64,000 nucleotides of DNA. Source: Pseudomonas sp. B21-028. GTDB taxonomy: Bacteria; Pseudomonadota; Gammaproteobacteria; Pseudomonadales; Pseudomonadaceae. The position numbers and the translations under genes were made by a program. Positions 44,487 to 53,171 of the stretch are shown piece by piece. The notes beneath the pieces are model-generated. The model saw only the letters and a program-made list of their open reading frames with translations. It was not told where the DNA came from and made no database searches. Position 1 is the stretch's first letter; every line of letters begins with the position of its first letter. The stretch spans positions 3,410,001 through 3,474,000 of the forward strand of contig NZ_CP087184.1 of assembly GCF_024749045.1 (NCBI RefSeq). Direction: 5' to 3'.

Positions 44487-46262
44487 TCAGCGCTTGGCCA
44501 CCAGATCCTTCGGCAGCTTGAAGGTCCAGAGCATGCCGCCCTGGTTGAAGTCCTTCACCCGCTTGGCCACTTCACCGCCCCACAGCGGTACGGCGCCGCC
44601 CCAGCCCGAAACCACGGAGACGTACTGCTCGCCGTCCATTTCCCAGGTAATCGGCGAGCCGAGCACGCCGGAACCGGTCTGGAATTCCCAGACCTTTTCC
44701 CCGGTCTTGGCGTTGAAGGCCTGGAGGAAACCTTCAGGTGTACCGGTGAACACCAGGTTGCCCTTGGTGGTCAGTACCCCGCCCCACAGCGGCGCGTAGT
44801 TCTTGTGGCGCCAGACCTCCTTGCCGGTCTTCGGATCGATGGCCCGCAGCACGCCGATGTAGTCCTCGTTCAGCGGCTTGATGGTGAACCCCGCGCCGAG
44901 GAACGCCGCGCCTTTCTTGTAGGCGATGCCTTCGTTCCAGATGTCCATGCCCCACTCGTTGGACGGCACATAGAACAGCCCGGTGTCCCGGTTGTAGGCC
45001 ATCGGCATCCAGTTCTTCGCACCGAGGAACGCCGGGGCGACGAACACCGAGCTGCCTTTGGCTTCACTGCCCGGCGCGCCCGGACGGCTGGCCTCGTTGT
45101 AGATCGGCCGACCGTCCTTGTCCAGGCCGCTGGCCCAGGTGATCTTGTCTACGAACGGGAAGCCACGGATGAACTTGCCGTTGGTGCGATCGAGCACGTA
45201 GAAGAAACCGTTACGGTCAGCGGTGGCCGCCGCCTTGATGTCCTTGCCACCTTCCTTGTAGTTGAAGGAGATCAGCTCGTTGACGCCGTCATAGTCCCAG
45301 CCGTCGTGGGGCGTGCTCTGGAAGTGCCACTTGATGCTGCCGTCGTCCGGATTCAGCGCCAGACGCGACGAGGAATAGAGGTTGTCGCCAGGACGCAGGT
45401 GGGAGTTCCACGGGGCCGGGTTGCCGGTGCCGAACAGCAGCAGGTTGGTTTCCGGATCGTAGTAGCCGCCCAGCCAGGGCGCAGCGCCACCGGTTTTCCA
45501 GAGGTCCCCCGGCCAGGTCTTGCCGGCCTCGCCACCGGAGATGCCATTCTCGACAGCCTTGCCGTCCTTGTAGACGTAGCCCATGTGCCCTTCCACGGTC
45601 GGCCGGGTCCACAGCAGCTCACCGTTTTTCGGATCGAAGGCGCTGATCTGGCCCACCACACCAAACTCGCCGCCCGCCACGCCGGTGATCAGCTTGCCGT
45701 TGACGACGATGGGCGCGGCGCTGATGGAATAGCCTTCCTTGTGGTCAGCGACCTTCTTGCTCCAGACCACCTTACCGGTGTCCTTGTTCAAGGCGACCAG
45801 CTTGGCATCGAGGGTGCCGAAGAACACCAGGTCACCGTACAGCGCCACGCCACGGTTGATCACGTCGCAGCAGGGACGGATGTCATCGGGCAGGCGCGCG
45901 TCGTACTGCCAGAGTTTCTTGCCGGTACGGGCGTCCACCGCGAACACCCGCGAGTAGGATCCGGTGAGGTACATCACCCCATCCTTGATCATCGGCTGGG
46001 CCTGCTGGCCGCGCTGTTTTTCGCCGCCGAAGGAGAACGCCCAGACCGGCCGCAGGTCCTTGACGTTGTTGACATTAAGGGTGTCGAGCGGGCTGTAGCG
46101 CTGGCCCTGGACGCCGAGACCGTTGGTGACGATCTGCTGCGGGTTTTTCGGGTCCTGGAGAATTTCCTGATCGGTCACGGCGGCCAGGGCCGAACCGGAC
46201 AGCAGCATGGCACTGAGCAGCAGGCTCACGGCGAAGGGTTGGCGACGTGCGGGATGAGTCAT
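44487..46262 (-). CDS. pedH: Lanthanide-type PQQ-dependent alcohol dehydrogenase PedH
   Basis: The 591-residue periplasmic eight-bladed propeller has a signal peptide (about 1-26). A vicinal disulfide pair lies in '[12 protein letters not shown]'. The catalytic site '[12 protein letters not shown]' gives Asp323-Tyr324-Asp325. The second Asp two residues after the catalytic one marks lanthanide-dependent enzymes (XoxF, PedH); calcium enzymes have Ser or Ala there. It oxidises alcohols and aldehydes, passing electrons through PQQ to cytochrome c. The ATG at 46260-46262 has AGAGG upstream. A CCTTGGTA motif lies about 115 bp upstream. Confidence 0.93.
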   Translation of the reverse strand: MTHPARRQPFAVSLLLSAMLLSGSALAAVTDQEILQDPKNPQQIVTNGLGVQGQRYSPLDTLNVNNVKDLRPVWAFSFGGEKQRGQQAQPMIKDGVMYLTGSYSRVFAVDARTGKKLWQYDARLPDDIRPCCDVINRGVALYGDLVFFGTLDAKLVALNKDTGKVVWSKKVADHKEGYSISAAPIVVNGKLITGVAGGEFGVVGQISAFDPKNGELLWTRPTVEGHMGYVYKDGKAVENGISGGEAGKTWPGDLWKTGGAAPWLGGYYDPETNLLLFGTGNPAPWNSHLRPGDNLYSSSRLALNPDDGSIKWHFQSTPHDGWDYDGVNELISFNYKEGGKDIKAAATADRNGFFYVLDRTNGKFIRGFPFVDKITWASGLDKDGRPIYNEASRPGAPGSEAKGSSVFVAPAFLGAKNWMPMAYNRDTGLFYVPSNEWGMDIWNEGIAYKKGAAFLGAGFTIKPLNEDYIGVLRAIDPKTGKEVWRHKNYAPLWGGVLTTKGNLVFTGTPEGFLQAFNAKTGEKVWEFQTGSGVLGSPITWEMDGEQYVSVVSGWGGAVPLWGGEVAKRVKDFNQGGMLWTFKLPKDLVAKR

Positions 46263-46336
46263 GACGGCTACCTCTGCGGTTATTGTTATACCCGGGAAAT
46301 TTTCCCGGTCTGCCACAGATTCTTGGGCTCGGAGCC

Positions 46337-46383
46337 GCTACCAACAATTGCACGCTGTGTTGAGTTTTCTAGTTCCTTGGTAC
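46337..46383 (-). promoter_or_regulatory. pedH upstream motifs
   Basis: CTAGTTCCTTGGTA (46369-46382, + strand) is identical over 14 bp with a copy between pedF and pedE. A TACCAA half-site in the opposite sense lies at 46339-46344. The pair is about 75-120 bp upstream of the pedH start, where an activator would bind. Confidence 0.5.
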
Positions 46384-46405
46384 ATGTGGGGTTTGGCGCG
46401 AGCCA

Positions 46406-46534
46406 CTGTGGCGAGGGGATTCATCCCCGCTGGGCTGCGCAGCGGCCCCTTTTTCAGCCACTCCGACTTTGTGTCGATCAAACTATTTCTGGGGCTGCTT
46501 CGCAGCCCAGCGGGGATGAATCCCCTCGCCACAG
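46406..46534. repeat. Family B repeat pair
   Basis: Arms CTGTGGCGAGGGGATTCATC and GATGAATCCCCTCGCCACAG share a paired T-to-C change relative to other copies, so base-pairing is kept. It lies between the metallohydrolase gene and the pedH promoter. Confidence 0.88.
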
Positions 46535-46550
46535 GTTTCATTTGCCCAGA

Positions 46551-47477
46551 CTATTTGGCATCCACCCGCTTCATCCCCACTCGCTCATACCGCGGATAAA
46601 GATGACTGACACTGCGAATCAGCTCATAGCGGCTCAGGCTGATCCCGGCAAAGCGCTCGGGAATGGGGCTGCGGATCATCTCGGCCATGTCGTCGCCCCG
46701 GGCGGCGCCGTCGCGCATCAATTGGTCGAGCCAGCCCAGGTAGTCGCGCATCTGCACGAAGGGCCGGACATCGCTCGCCACGGGGCCATGACCGGGGACG
46801 ATCAGCGTCCAGGGCAAGGCCTGCAAGGTGTCCAGGTCCTTGAGCCACACCTCCAGCCCCGGGCTGTTTGGCGTGGTCAAGGCCCGTTCGTAGAACACCA
46901 GGTCGCCGGCGAACAACACGCCGGTGGTTTCGTCGAATATCGCCAGGTCAGCCCCGGTGTGCCCGGCCAGTTGCAACAGCCGCAACGAATGATTGCCCAC
47001 CTTCAGCGTACCGGGAATCACGGTTTGGGTCGGCAGCACCACCTCGGTGCCACGCATCCAGTCGCCCACTAGCCGGTACATGTTTTCGGCCATGGCGTCG
47101 CCCTGCTGGCGGAGCAGGTCGGTGGTACCCGCCAGGGCGCCGATAGGAACGTCGCTGAAGGCCTGATTGCCCAGCACATGGTCCGGATGATGATGGGTCA
47201 ACAGCACCTGGATCACCGGTTTGTCCGTGGTCGCCGCGATGGCCTGGCGCAGGGCTTCCCCGTAGCGCTTCGACGGCCCGGTGTCGATCACCACCACGCC
47301 GGCATCGGTGACGATGAAACCGGTATTGACGATGTTGCCGCCGTTGGCCTTGGCGAAGTTCTCGGTGCTGCCTTCCAGCAGCCACGTCCCCTCGGCAATC
47401 TGCCGGGGTTTGAGCGAATAGTCCGCCGCGCCGGCCCACACCGGCAGGCACAAGCAGATCAATAGCATCCAGCGCAT
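46551..47477 (-). CDS. Quinoprotein-associated zinc metallohydrolase (MBL fold)
   Basis: The 308-residue protein has a signal peptide (1-17) and a metallo-beta-lactamase fold with 'THHHPDHVLGN', a later His in 'LAGHTGADLAIFD' and 'FAGDLVFYERA'. It belongs to the quinoprotein relay-system hydrolases, which accompany PQQ alcohol dehydrogenases and SoxYZ-like carriers but whose reaction is not established. It is the last of four close genes starting from pedF. Confidence 0.85.
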   Translation of the reverse strand: MRWMLLICLCLPVWAGAADYSLKPRQIAEGTWLLEGSTENFAKANGGNIVNTGFIVTDAGVVVIDTGPSKRYGEALRQAIAATTDKPVIQVLLTHHHPDHVLGNQAFSDVPIGALAGTTDLLRQQGDAMAENMYRLVGDWMRGTEVVLPTQTVIPGTLKVGNHSLRLLQLAGHTGADLAIFDETTGVLFAGDLVFYERALTTPNSPGLEVWLKDLDTLQALPWTLIVPGHGPVASDVRPFVQMRDYLGWLDQLMRDGAARGDDMAEMIRSPIPERFAGISLSRYELIRSVSHLYPRYERVGMKRVDAK

Positions 47478-47493
47478 GGCGCGCTCCTTGGGG

Positions 47494-48252
47494 TCAGGGG
47501 ATCGCCGCCTCGAATTGATTGCCGCTGTTGTCGCGCAACATCAGGCGGGTCTGTCCGGGGCCTTGTACGTCGAAGCCCAGGTTGGGGTTTTCGCTGACCG
47601 CCGGGAACAGCTCCAGGCGCGCCAGCACCTGACCGTCGGCGTCGAGCAATTGAGCCTGGTTGAGGAAGAATTCAGGAATGCCGCTCACCAGGCCGTTATC
47701 CATCGGATGGGCCACCTGCACACGCAGCCGACTGGTGTCGCCCCGGGGATAACGGGCACCGAGCACTTCGCCCAGGTGTTCCTCCCAGCCTGGCTGGGTG
47801 CGCACCACACTGGGCGCGGTACAGCCACCGCCGGCCGCATCGATCAGGGTCGAGCCGACGTGCCACAGGCCATCGCGGGTCTGCACGGCGGCGCGCAGCG
47901 GCGTGGCTTGCTCGATACGGATGCGGATCGACAGCCAGGGCAACACCCGCGCCTCCGGCCGGAAGTCGACGATCCTGGGCAACGGATTGAGCTCTGCCCA
48001 GGCCAGCACCCGCACCACGTCGCCGGCAAAGGCGCGAGCGTCGATTTCCAGCGGCACTTGGCGGGCATCTTCGGCAAAGGGCGGCGCCAGCAGCCGGACC
48101 CGCTCGTCGAACACGAACGGCGCGTCGCCCAGCAGTTGTTTGTGATAGAACGCCCACATCACCGACGGAACCGGGTCCTTTCCCGGCTCGACCGCCGCCA
48201 GCGTCATCATTGGCAGGCCGACCCCCAGCAGGCAACACGCGAGCCATTTCAT
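47494..48252 (-). CDS. Quinoprotein-associated SoxYZ-like carrier protein
   Basis: The 252-residue protein has a signal peptide (about 1-19), a SoxY-like first half ending in 'DAAGGGCTAPSVV' with Cys144 as the possible carrier thiol, and a SoxZ-like second half ('RVQVAHPMDNGLVSG'). It thus fuses the two SoxYZ folds. Members are found beside PQQ dehydrogenases and could carry a small group for the neighbouring metallohydrolase; the substrate is unknown. The ATG at 48250-48252 has AGGAG upstream. Confidence 0.82.
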   Translation of the reverse strand: MKWLACCLLGVGLPMMTLAAVEPGKDPVPSVMWAFYHKQLLGDAPFVFDERVRLLAPPFAEDARQVPLEIDARAFAGDVVRVLAWAELNPLPRIVDFRPEARVLPWLSIRIRIEQATPLRAAVQTRDGLWHVGSTLIDAAGGGCTAPSVVRTQPGWEEHLGEVLGARYPRGDTSRLRVQVAHPMDNGLVSGIPEFFLNQAQLLDADGQVLARLELFPAVSENPNLGFDVQGPGQTRLMLRDNSGNQFEAAIP

Positions 48253-48262
48253 CCCTGCGCTC

Positions 48263-49138
48263 CTATTGGTACATGTCCGGCACGTCGTAACGCAGGCCGT
48301 AATGGGCATAGACGGCCTTGAGGCTGCCGTCGCGGATGAGGCCTTCCAGCGCCTCCTCTACCGCATAGGCCAGTTGCCGGTTGCTTTCATGCACCGCCAT
48401 GCCGATTTCCCAACGCTGCTTGCCCATGTTCGGGTAGGCATTTTCCGCGAGCGCCAATTGCGCATCGGCCGCCTCGTGGACCTGCCAGTCGATCTCCCCG
48501 CGCATGGCCATGACGGCGTCGACCTCACCTGCCCGCATGGCCTTGAACGCCTGGGCGACGCTGGGGTAATGATGGGTTTTGGCGCTAAGCATGCCGTTGA
48601 ACACCGACGTCAGGTAGAACGACGGCACGCTGTCGACTTCAACCCCGATGGGATGCTGCTGAAACACCGCGACGCTGCCGACCGAATCCAATCGACGGCG
48701 GTCATAGGCCACCTGCCAACACTCCTGCTGGTAAGGCCCGAACATCACCACCTGGGCGTTTTCCAGTTCTCCGATATCGTTGCTTCTTTGCACGTAGTCG
48801 TGATCGTAGGGCACGCGCATCATCAGGTCGGCCAGTTGGCGATCGTGCAGCGGACTGCTGCGCCAGATGTAATCGCGCAGGTCGTCGTCAAGCTTCTCGC
48901 CGGGTGGCGCCCAGATCAGTTGCAGGCGCACACCCAGCGCCTTGGCCAGGGCCTGGGCCAGTTCCACATCAACGCCCCTGGGCTGGCCGTCGGCTTCGAA
49001 GCTGTAGGGCGCGAAGTCCTTGTAGACCGCCACCTTCAACTCACCGGAGGCAATCATCTGGTCGTAGCTGCGCACTTGCGCCTGCACGGCCTGGCTACAC
49101 AGCAGCACGCTGCAGATTACCCACGCGAACAGGCGCAT
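48263..49138 (-). CDS. Quinoprotein-associated periplasmic binding protein (MoxJ/XoxJ-like)
   Basis: The 291-residue protein has a signal peptide (1-20, ending 'AVQA') and a type 3 solute-binding fold ('LKVAVYKDFAPYSFEADGQPRGVDVELAQAL'). It has no transporter genes beside it. Relatives MoxJ/XoxJ assist methanol dehydrogenase and are thought to help maturation or cofactor loading. A similar role for PedE or PedH is inferred. ATG at 49136-49138 has AGGAG, taken from the last codons of pedF. Confidence 0.82.
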   Translation of the reverse strand: MRLFAWVICSVLLCSQAVQAQVRSYDQMIASGELKVAVYKDFAPYSFEADGQPRGVDVELAQALAKALGVRLQLIWAPPGEKLDDDLRDYIWRSSPLHDRQLADLMMRVPYDHDYVQRSNDIGELENAQVVMFGPYQQECWQVAYDRRRLDSVGSVAVFQQHPIGVEVDSVPSFYLTSVFNGMLSAKTHHYPSVAQAFKAMRAGEVDAVMAMRGEIDWQVHEAADAQLALAENAYPNMGKQRWEIGMAVHESNRQLAYAVEEALEGLIRDGSLKAVYAHYGLRYDVPDMYQ

Positions 49139-49143
49139 GGCGA

Positions 49144-49605
49144 TCACTCCTCGACGTGCACGCTGTCAAGGTAGGTGCGCACCGCCCAAAGGGCTTCCTG
49201 GCTCAGGTAGTCGGCCATTTTCGGCATGTAGACCCGACCGTCGCGCACCGCGCCGTGGCGCACCCGCTCGACGAACCACTCATCGCCGGCTTCAGCGGCG
49301 TCCAACATGCGCAGGTCGGGCGCGATCCCACCGGACTTGGCTTCCAGGCCGTGGCACGCGGCACAGTTCTGGTTGTAGGCCGACGCGCCGATCTCCACGG
49401 CCCGGTCATGCTCGGGCGAGGTGCGGTAGGGGTTCACGGAAGCCCAGCCGTCGCCATCCAACGCGACGCCGGTGTCCTTGATCGGGGTCAGACCCTTGGT
49501 CTCCACTGCCTGGGGCACTACGTTGCCATGGGCCCACACGGAGCCTGCGCCGGCCAGCCCCATCAGCAAAGCGGTAGCGATGATGGCGTTGCGTTTTGTT
49601 GTCAT
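49144..49605 (-). CDS. pedF: Cytochrome c550 electron acceptor PedF/ExaB
   Basis: The 153-residue periplasmic cytochrome has a signal peptide (1-25, 'GSVWA') and one haem site 'NCAACHGLE', with a likely axial Met in 'VYMPKMADYL'. It receives electrons from the quinoprotein dehydrogenases and feeds them to the oxidase chain. It is divergent from pedE with a shared 253-bp control region and leads a four-gene unit. Confidence 0.92.
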   Translation of the reverse strand: MTTKRNAIIATALLMGLAGAGSVWAHGNVVPQAVETKGLTPIKDTGVALDGDGWASVNPYRTSPEHDRAVEIGASAYNQNCAACHGLEAKSGGIAPDLRMLDAAEAGDEWFVERVRHGAVRDGRVYMPKMADYLSQEALWAVRTYLDSVHVEE

Positions 49606-49858
49606 TGTTATGCCCTCTGGATTGCACGCTGACCTCTCTACAGAGGCCGTGCCGTCATCTTAGGAACCGTGCCGCGCCAGCCGAATGCTGCTTTGGTGGC
49701 CGGGTCCTAGTTCCTTGGTAGCAGGCCATCCGACGCAAGTCGCAAAGACAGGTGGTTCGGGAAGTCTTCCCGGCAAAGGCGGGACTTTTTCCGTATCGGC
49801 GGGCCCCCGGCGCGACCCAACCTAGTCGTGCCAAAACCTTTCACTGGGAACTGCCACC
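49606..49858. promoter_or_regulatory. Divergent pedF/pedE control region
   Basis: CTAGTTCCTTGGTAGCAGG occupies 49707-49725. Its first 14 bases are identical to the pedH upstream motif. CGAATGCTGCTTTGG at 49682-49696 is one base off the motif found before pqqA and the FIST gene. A TTGGT half-site precedes the main motif by 22 bp, two DNA turns. These are candidate sites for the PedR1 or PedR2 regulators. Confidence 0.55.
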
Positions 49859-51724
49859 ATGAGAATAAAAACGCTACCCGCCCTCTCCTCCCTGACCGTT
49901 GCCTTGCTGCTGGCCGGCAGTCTGTCGCTAAGCCCTTTGGCCCGCGCCGCAGCGTCGGGGGTCAGTTGGGAAGACATCGCCAACGACCACCTGACCACCA
50001 AAGACGTGCTGCAATACGGCATGGGCACCAACGCCCAGCGCTGGAGCCCGCTGGCCCAGGTCAACGATAAGAACGTGTTCAAGCTGACCCCGGCCTGGTC
50101 CTACTCATTCGGCGACGAGAAGCAGCGCGGCCAGGAATCCCAGGCCATCGTCAGCGACGGCGTGGTCTACGTCACCGGCTCCTACTCGCGGGTGTTCGCC
50201 CTCGACGCCAAGACCGGCAAGCGCCTATGGACCTACAACCACCGCCTGCCGGACAACATTCGCCCATGCTGCGACGTGGTCAATCGCGGCGCGGCCATCT
50301 ATGGCGACAAGATCTACTTCGGCACCCTGGACGCCCGAGTGGTCGCCCTGGACAAAAACACCGGCAAGGTCGTATGGAACAAGAAGTTCGGCGATCACGC
50401 CGGCGGCTACACCATGACCGGCGCCCCGGTGCTGATCAAGGACAAGACCAGCGGCAAGGTGCTGCTGATCCACGGCAGTTCCGGCGATGAATTCGGCGTG
50501 GTCGGGCAGTTGTTCGCCCGCGATCCCGAGACGGGCGAGGAAGTCTGGATGCGTCCCTTCGTCGAGGGCCACATGGGTCGCCTCAACGGCAAGGACAGCA
50601 CCCCCACCGGCGATGTGAAGGCGCCCTCCTGGCCCGACGACAAGACCACTGAAACGGGCAAGGTCGAAGCCTGGAGCCACGGCGGCGGCGCGCCCTGGCA
50701 GAGCGCCAGTTTCGATCCCGAGACCAACACCATCATCGTCGGCGCGGGCAACCCCGGCCCCTGGAACACCTGGGCCCGGACAGCCAAGGACGGCAACCCC
50801 CACGACTATGACAGCCTCTACACCTCCGGCCAGGTCGGCGTCGACCCGAGCACGGGCGAAGTGAAGTGGTTCTACCAGCACACGCCCAACGATGCCTGGG
50901 ATTTTTCCGGCAACAACGAGCTGGTGCTGTTCGACTACAAGGACAAAGACGGCAAGGTCATCAAGGCCACCGCCCATGCCGACCGCAACGGCTTCTTCTA
51001 CGTTGTAGACCGCAACAACGGCAAGTTGCAGAACGCGTTCCCCTTCGTCGACAACATCACCTGGGCCAGCCACATCGATCTCAAGACCGGTCGCCCCGTG
51101 GAGAACCCCGGCCAGCGCCCGGCCAAGCCGTTGCCCGGCGAAACCCGGGGCAAGCCGGTGGAAGTCTCGCCGCCGTTCCTGGGCGGCAAGAACTGGAACC
51201 CCATGGCGTACAGCCAGGACACCGGGTTGTTCTACGTCCCGGGCAACCAATGGAAAGAGGAATACTGGACCGAGGAAGTGAACTACAAGAAGGGCTCGGC
51301 TTACCTCGGCATGGGGTTTCGCATCAAGCGCATGTACGACGATCACGTCGGCAGCCTGCGGGCGATGAACCCCAGCACGGGCAAGGTGGTCTGGGAGCAC
51401 AAGGAGCCGCTGCCATTGTGGGCCGGCGTACTGGCGACCAAGGGCAACCTGGTGTTCACCGGCACCGGTGATGGCTTCTTCAAGGCGTTCGATGCCAGGA
51501 CCGGCAAGGAGCTGTGGAAATTCCAGACCGGCAGCGGCATCGTCTCCCCGCCCATCACCTGGGAACAGGACGGCGAGCAGTACATCGGCGTGACCGTCGG
51601 TTATGGCGGCGCCGTGCCGTTGTGGGGCGGCGACATGGCGGAGCTGACCAAGCCCGTGGCACAGGGCGGCTCGTTCTGGGTGTTCAAGATCCCAGGCTGG
51701 GACAAGGCCACGGCGCAGAAGTAG
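49859..51724 (+). CDS. pedE: Calcium-type PQQ-dependent alcohol dehydrogenase PedE/ExaA
   Basis: The 621-residue periplasmic quinoprotein has a signal peptide (1-31, 'LARAAA') and a vicinal cysteine pair in '[12 protein letters not shown]'. The active-site run '[12 protein letters not shown]' places the catalytic Asp348 with Ser350 two residues on, the calcium form. It oxidises ethanol and other primary alcohols with PQQ and passes electrons to cytochrome c. It is some 30 residues longer than PedH, mostly in a loop around '[19 protein letters not shown]'. GGGAA precedes its ATG. Confidence 0.94.
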   Translation: MRIKTLPALSSLTVALLLAGSLSLSPLARAAASGVSWEDIANDHLTTKDVLQYGMGTNAQRWSPLAQVNDKNVFKLTPAWSYSFGDEKQRGQESQAIVSDGVVYVTGSYSRVFALDAKTGKRLWTYNHRLPDNIRPCCDVVNRGAAIYGDKIYFGTLDARVVALDKNTGKVVWNKKFGDHAGGYTMTGAPVLIKDKTSGKVLLIHGSSGDEFGVVGQLFARDPETGEEVWMRPFVEGHMGRLNGKDSTPTGDVKAPSWPDDKTTETGKVEAWSHGGGAPWQSASFDPETNTIIVGAGNPGPWNTWARTAKDGNPHDYDSLYTSGQVGVDPSTGEVKWFYQHTPNDAWDFSGNNELVLFDYKDKDGKVIKATAHADRNGFFYVVDRNNGKLQNAFPFVDNITWASHIDLKTGRPVENPGQRPAKPLPGETRGKPVEVSPPFLGGKNWNPMAYSQDTGLFYVPGNQWKEEYWTEEVNYKKGSAYLGMGFRIKRMYDDHVGSLRAMNPSTGKVVWEHKEPLPLWAGVLATKGNLVFTGTGDGFFKAFDARTGKELWKFQTGSGIVSPPITWEQDGEQYIGVTVGYGGAVPLWGGDMAELTKPVAQGGSFWVFKIPGWDKATAQK

Positions 51725-51752
51725 CGCGTCCCTCAAAACCTCAACCCATTCC

Positions 51753-51844
51753 CCTGTGGGAGCGAGCCTGCTCGCGAAGCGATGGATCAGCCTGAATAGA
51801 TGTCGACTGACACACCGAATCGCGAGCAGGCTCGCTCCCACAGG
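51753..51844. repeat. REP pair, family A
   Basis: The arms are canonical (CTGTGGGAGCGAGCCTGCTC and its complement). It separates pedE from the pentapeptide gene; the right end lies 19 bp before that gene's ATG. Confidence 0.9.
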
Positions 51845-51863
51845 GCTGACCGAGTCTACTGCC

Positions 51864-52508
51864 ATGAATTACCTGCCCCTGGCATGGGTGCTGCTCGTCT
51901 TCAGCGCCCACGCCGACGACACCGAAGCCCCCCTGACCCTCAACGGCTGCGTCATCGCCGAATCCAGTCAATGCCCCGGTGCCGACTTGCGAGGTGCCCA
52001 ACTGGCGAACCAGGACCTGCGCAAGATGAACCTCAGCGGCGCGGACCTGCGGGGTGCCGATCTGCGCCATGCACGGCTGGACCTGGCGAATCTGGAGAAA
52101 GCCCGTCTGCAAGGCGCCAACCTGACCCGCGCCAGCCTGCAACAAAGCAACCTGCGCCTGGCCGACTTAACCGACGCCACCCTCAAGGCTGTCCAGGCCT
52201 GGGGGGTGTTCGCCCAGGGCGCACAGTTCCAAGGCGCCGACCTGAGCGCCGCGTACCTGCAATTTTCCCGACTGTCCGGCGCGCGCCTGCACGATGCCAA
52301 TCTGCAAGCCGCCGATCTGGAGATGGCCTGGCTGAGCAAGGCCGACCTCAAGGGTGCCGACCTGCGGGACGCCAACCTGCAGGAAGCCAAGCTGGGGGAA
52401 AGCAACCTGGAACAGGCCAACCTGAGCGGTTCACGCCAGCACTATGGGAATTTCCAGGGAGCGAACATGGAGGGTTGTACTGGGTGCCCAATGTCTTGGG
52501 CCCAGTAA
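51864..52508 (+). CDS. Exported pentapeptide-repeat protein of the ped cluster
   Basis: The 214-residue protein has a signal peptide (1-17, 'VFSAHA') and then about 30 A(D/N)Lxx repeats ('GADLRGAQLANQDLRKMNLS' onwards), which form a right-handed quadrilateral helix. The C-terminus has 'EGCTGCPMSWAQ'. A similar protein sits next to pedE in P. putida; its function is not established. There is no clear ribosome site before the ATG at 51864, and the REP pair just upstream may have replaced it. Confidence 0.85.
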   Translation: MNYLPLAWVLLVFSAHADDTEAPLTLNGCVIAESSQCPGADLRGAQLANQDLRKMNLSGADLRGADLRHARLDLANLEKARLQGANLTRASLQQSNLRLADLTDATLKAVQAWGVFAQGAQFQGADLSAAYLQFSRLSGARLHDANLQAADLEMAWLSKADLKGADLRDANLQEAKLGESNLEQANLSGSRQHYGNFQGANMEGCTGCPMSWAQ

Positions 52509-52532
52509 CCCACGGTCCCCCGTGGCGAGGTT

Positions 52533-53171
52533 TTACCCCGCCACCCGCACCACGCCCATATCGATACCCAAATGCACCAGCTCGGCATGGGAGCTGACCT
52601 GCAGCTTGCTCTTGAGCAGCGTCAGGTGGTTGGACACGGTCTTGGCACTGATGCACAGTTGCTCGGCGATCGTGCGGGCGGGGGTACCCTTGGCGAGCAT
52701 GACGAAAATTTCCAGCTCGCGCTGGGTCATACATTGCAAGCGCGGATCGGCGTTGTGCCGGGAGCTGGCACAGGCCAGTTGGGTCGCAAGGGATTGTTCG
52801 ATATAGGCGTGGCCGGCCAGTACCCGCCGCACTGCCTCCACCAGGACCTGAGGCGCCGAGTTCTTGGTCAGGTAACCCGCGGCGCCGGCGTCCAGCGCCT
52901 GGCGCACCAACGGCAATTCATCGTGCATGCTGAAGAACAGCACGCGCAGTTGCGGCAGACGCTGGCGCAGGCGCCGGGTGGTTTCCAGACCACTGATGCC
53001 GGGCAGGCCGAAGTCCATGATCACCAGGTGCGGCACCTGCTCCTGCACCAGGCTCAGCGCCTCTTCGCCCGTGGCCGCTTCACGGACCTGCAGATCAGGC
53101 ATCAAGGCCCGCAGCAGGCTGGCGAAGCCCTGCCGGACCACTGCATGATCATCCACCAACAAAATGTTCAT
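52533..53171 (-). CDS. pedR2: LuxR-type response regulator PedR2
   Basis: The 212-residue regulator has a receiver with D7-D8 and D53 in 'LVIMDFGLPG' and a LuxR domain ('MTQRELEIFVMLAKGTPARTIAEQLCISAKTVSNHL'). Its start overlaps the pedS2 stop as ATGA. In P. putida the PedS2/PedR2 pair activates pedE when lanthanides are absent and lets pedH take over when they are present; the same is expected here from gene order and identity. Confidence 0.88.
   Translation of the reverse strand: MNILLVDDHAVVRQGFASLLRALMPDLQVREAATGEEALSLVQEQVPHLVIMDFGLPGISGLETTRRLRQRLPQLRVLFFSMHDELPLVRQALDAGAAGYLTKNSAPQVLVEAVRRVLAGHAYIEQSLATQLACASSRHNADPRLQCMTQRELEIFVMLAKGTPARTIAEQLCISAKTVSNHLTLLKSKLQVSSHAELVHLGIDMGVVRVAG

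Noticed and set aside
44319..47072. A 917-codon open frame on the + strand opposite pedH and the metallohydrolase
   Set aside because: It is the antisense shadow of genuine minus-strand genes in GC-rich DNA. It shows no recognisable motif and crosses REP elements and promoters.
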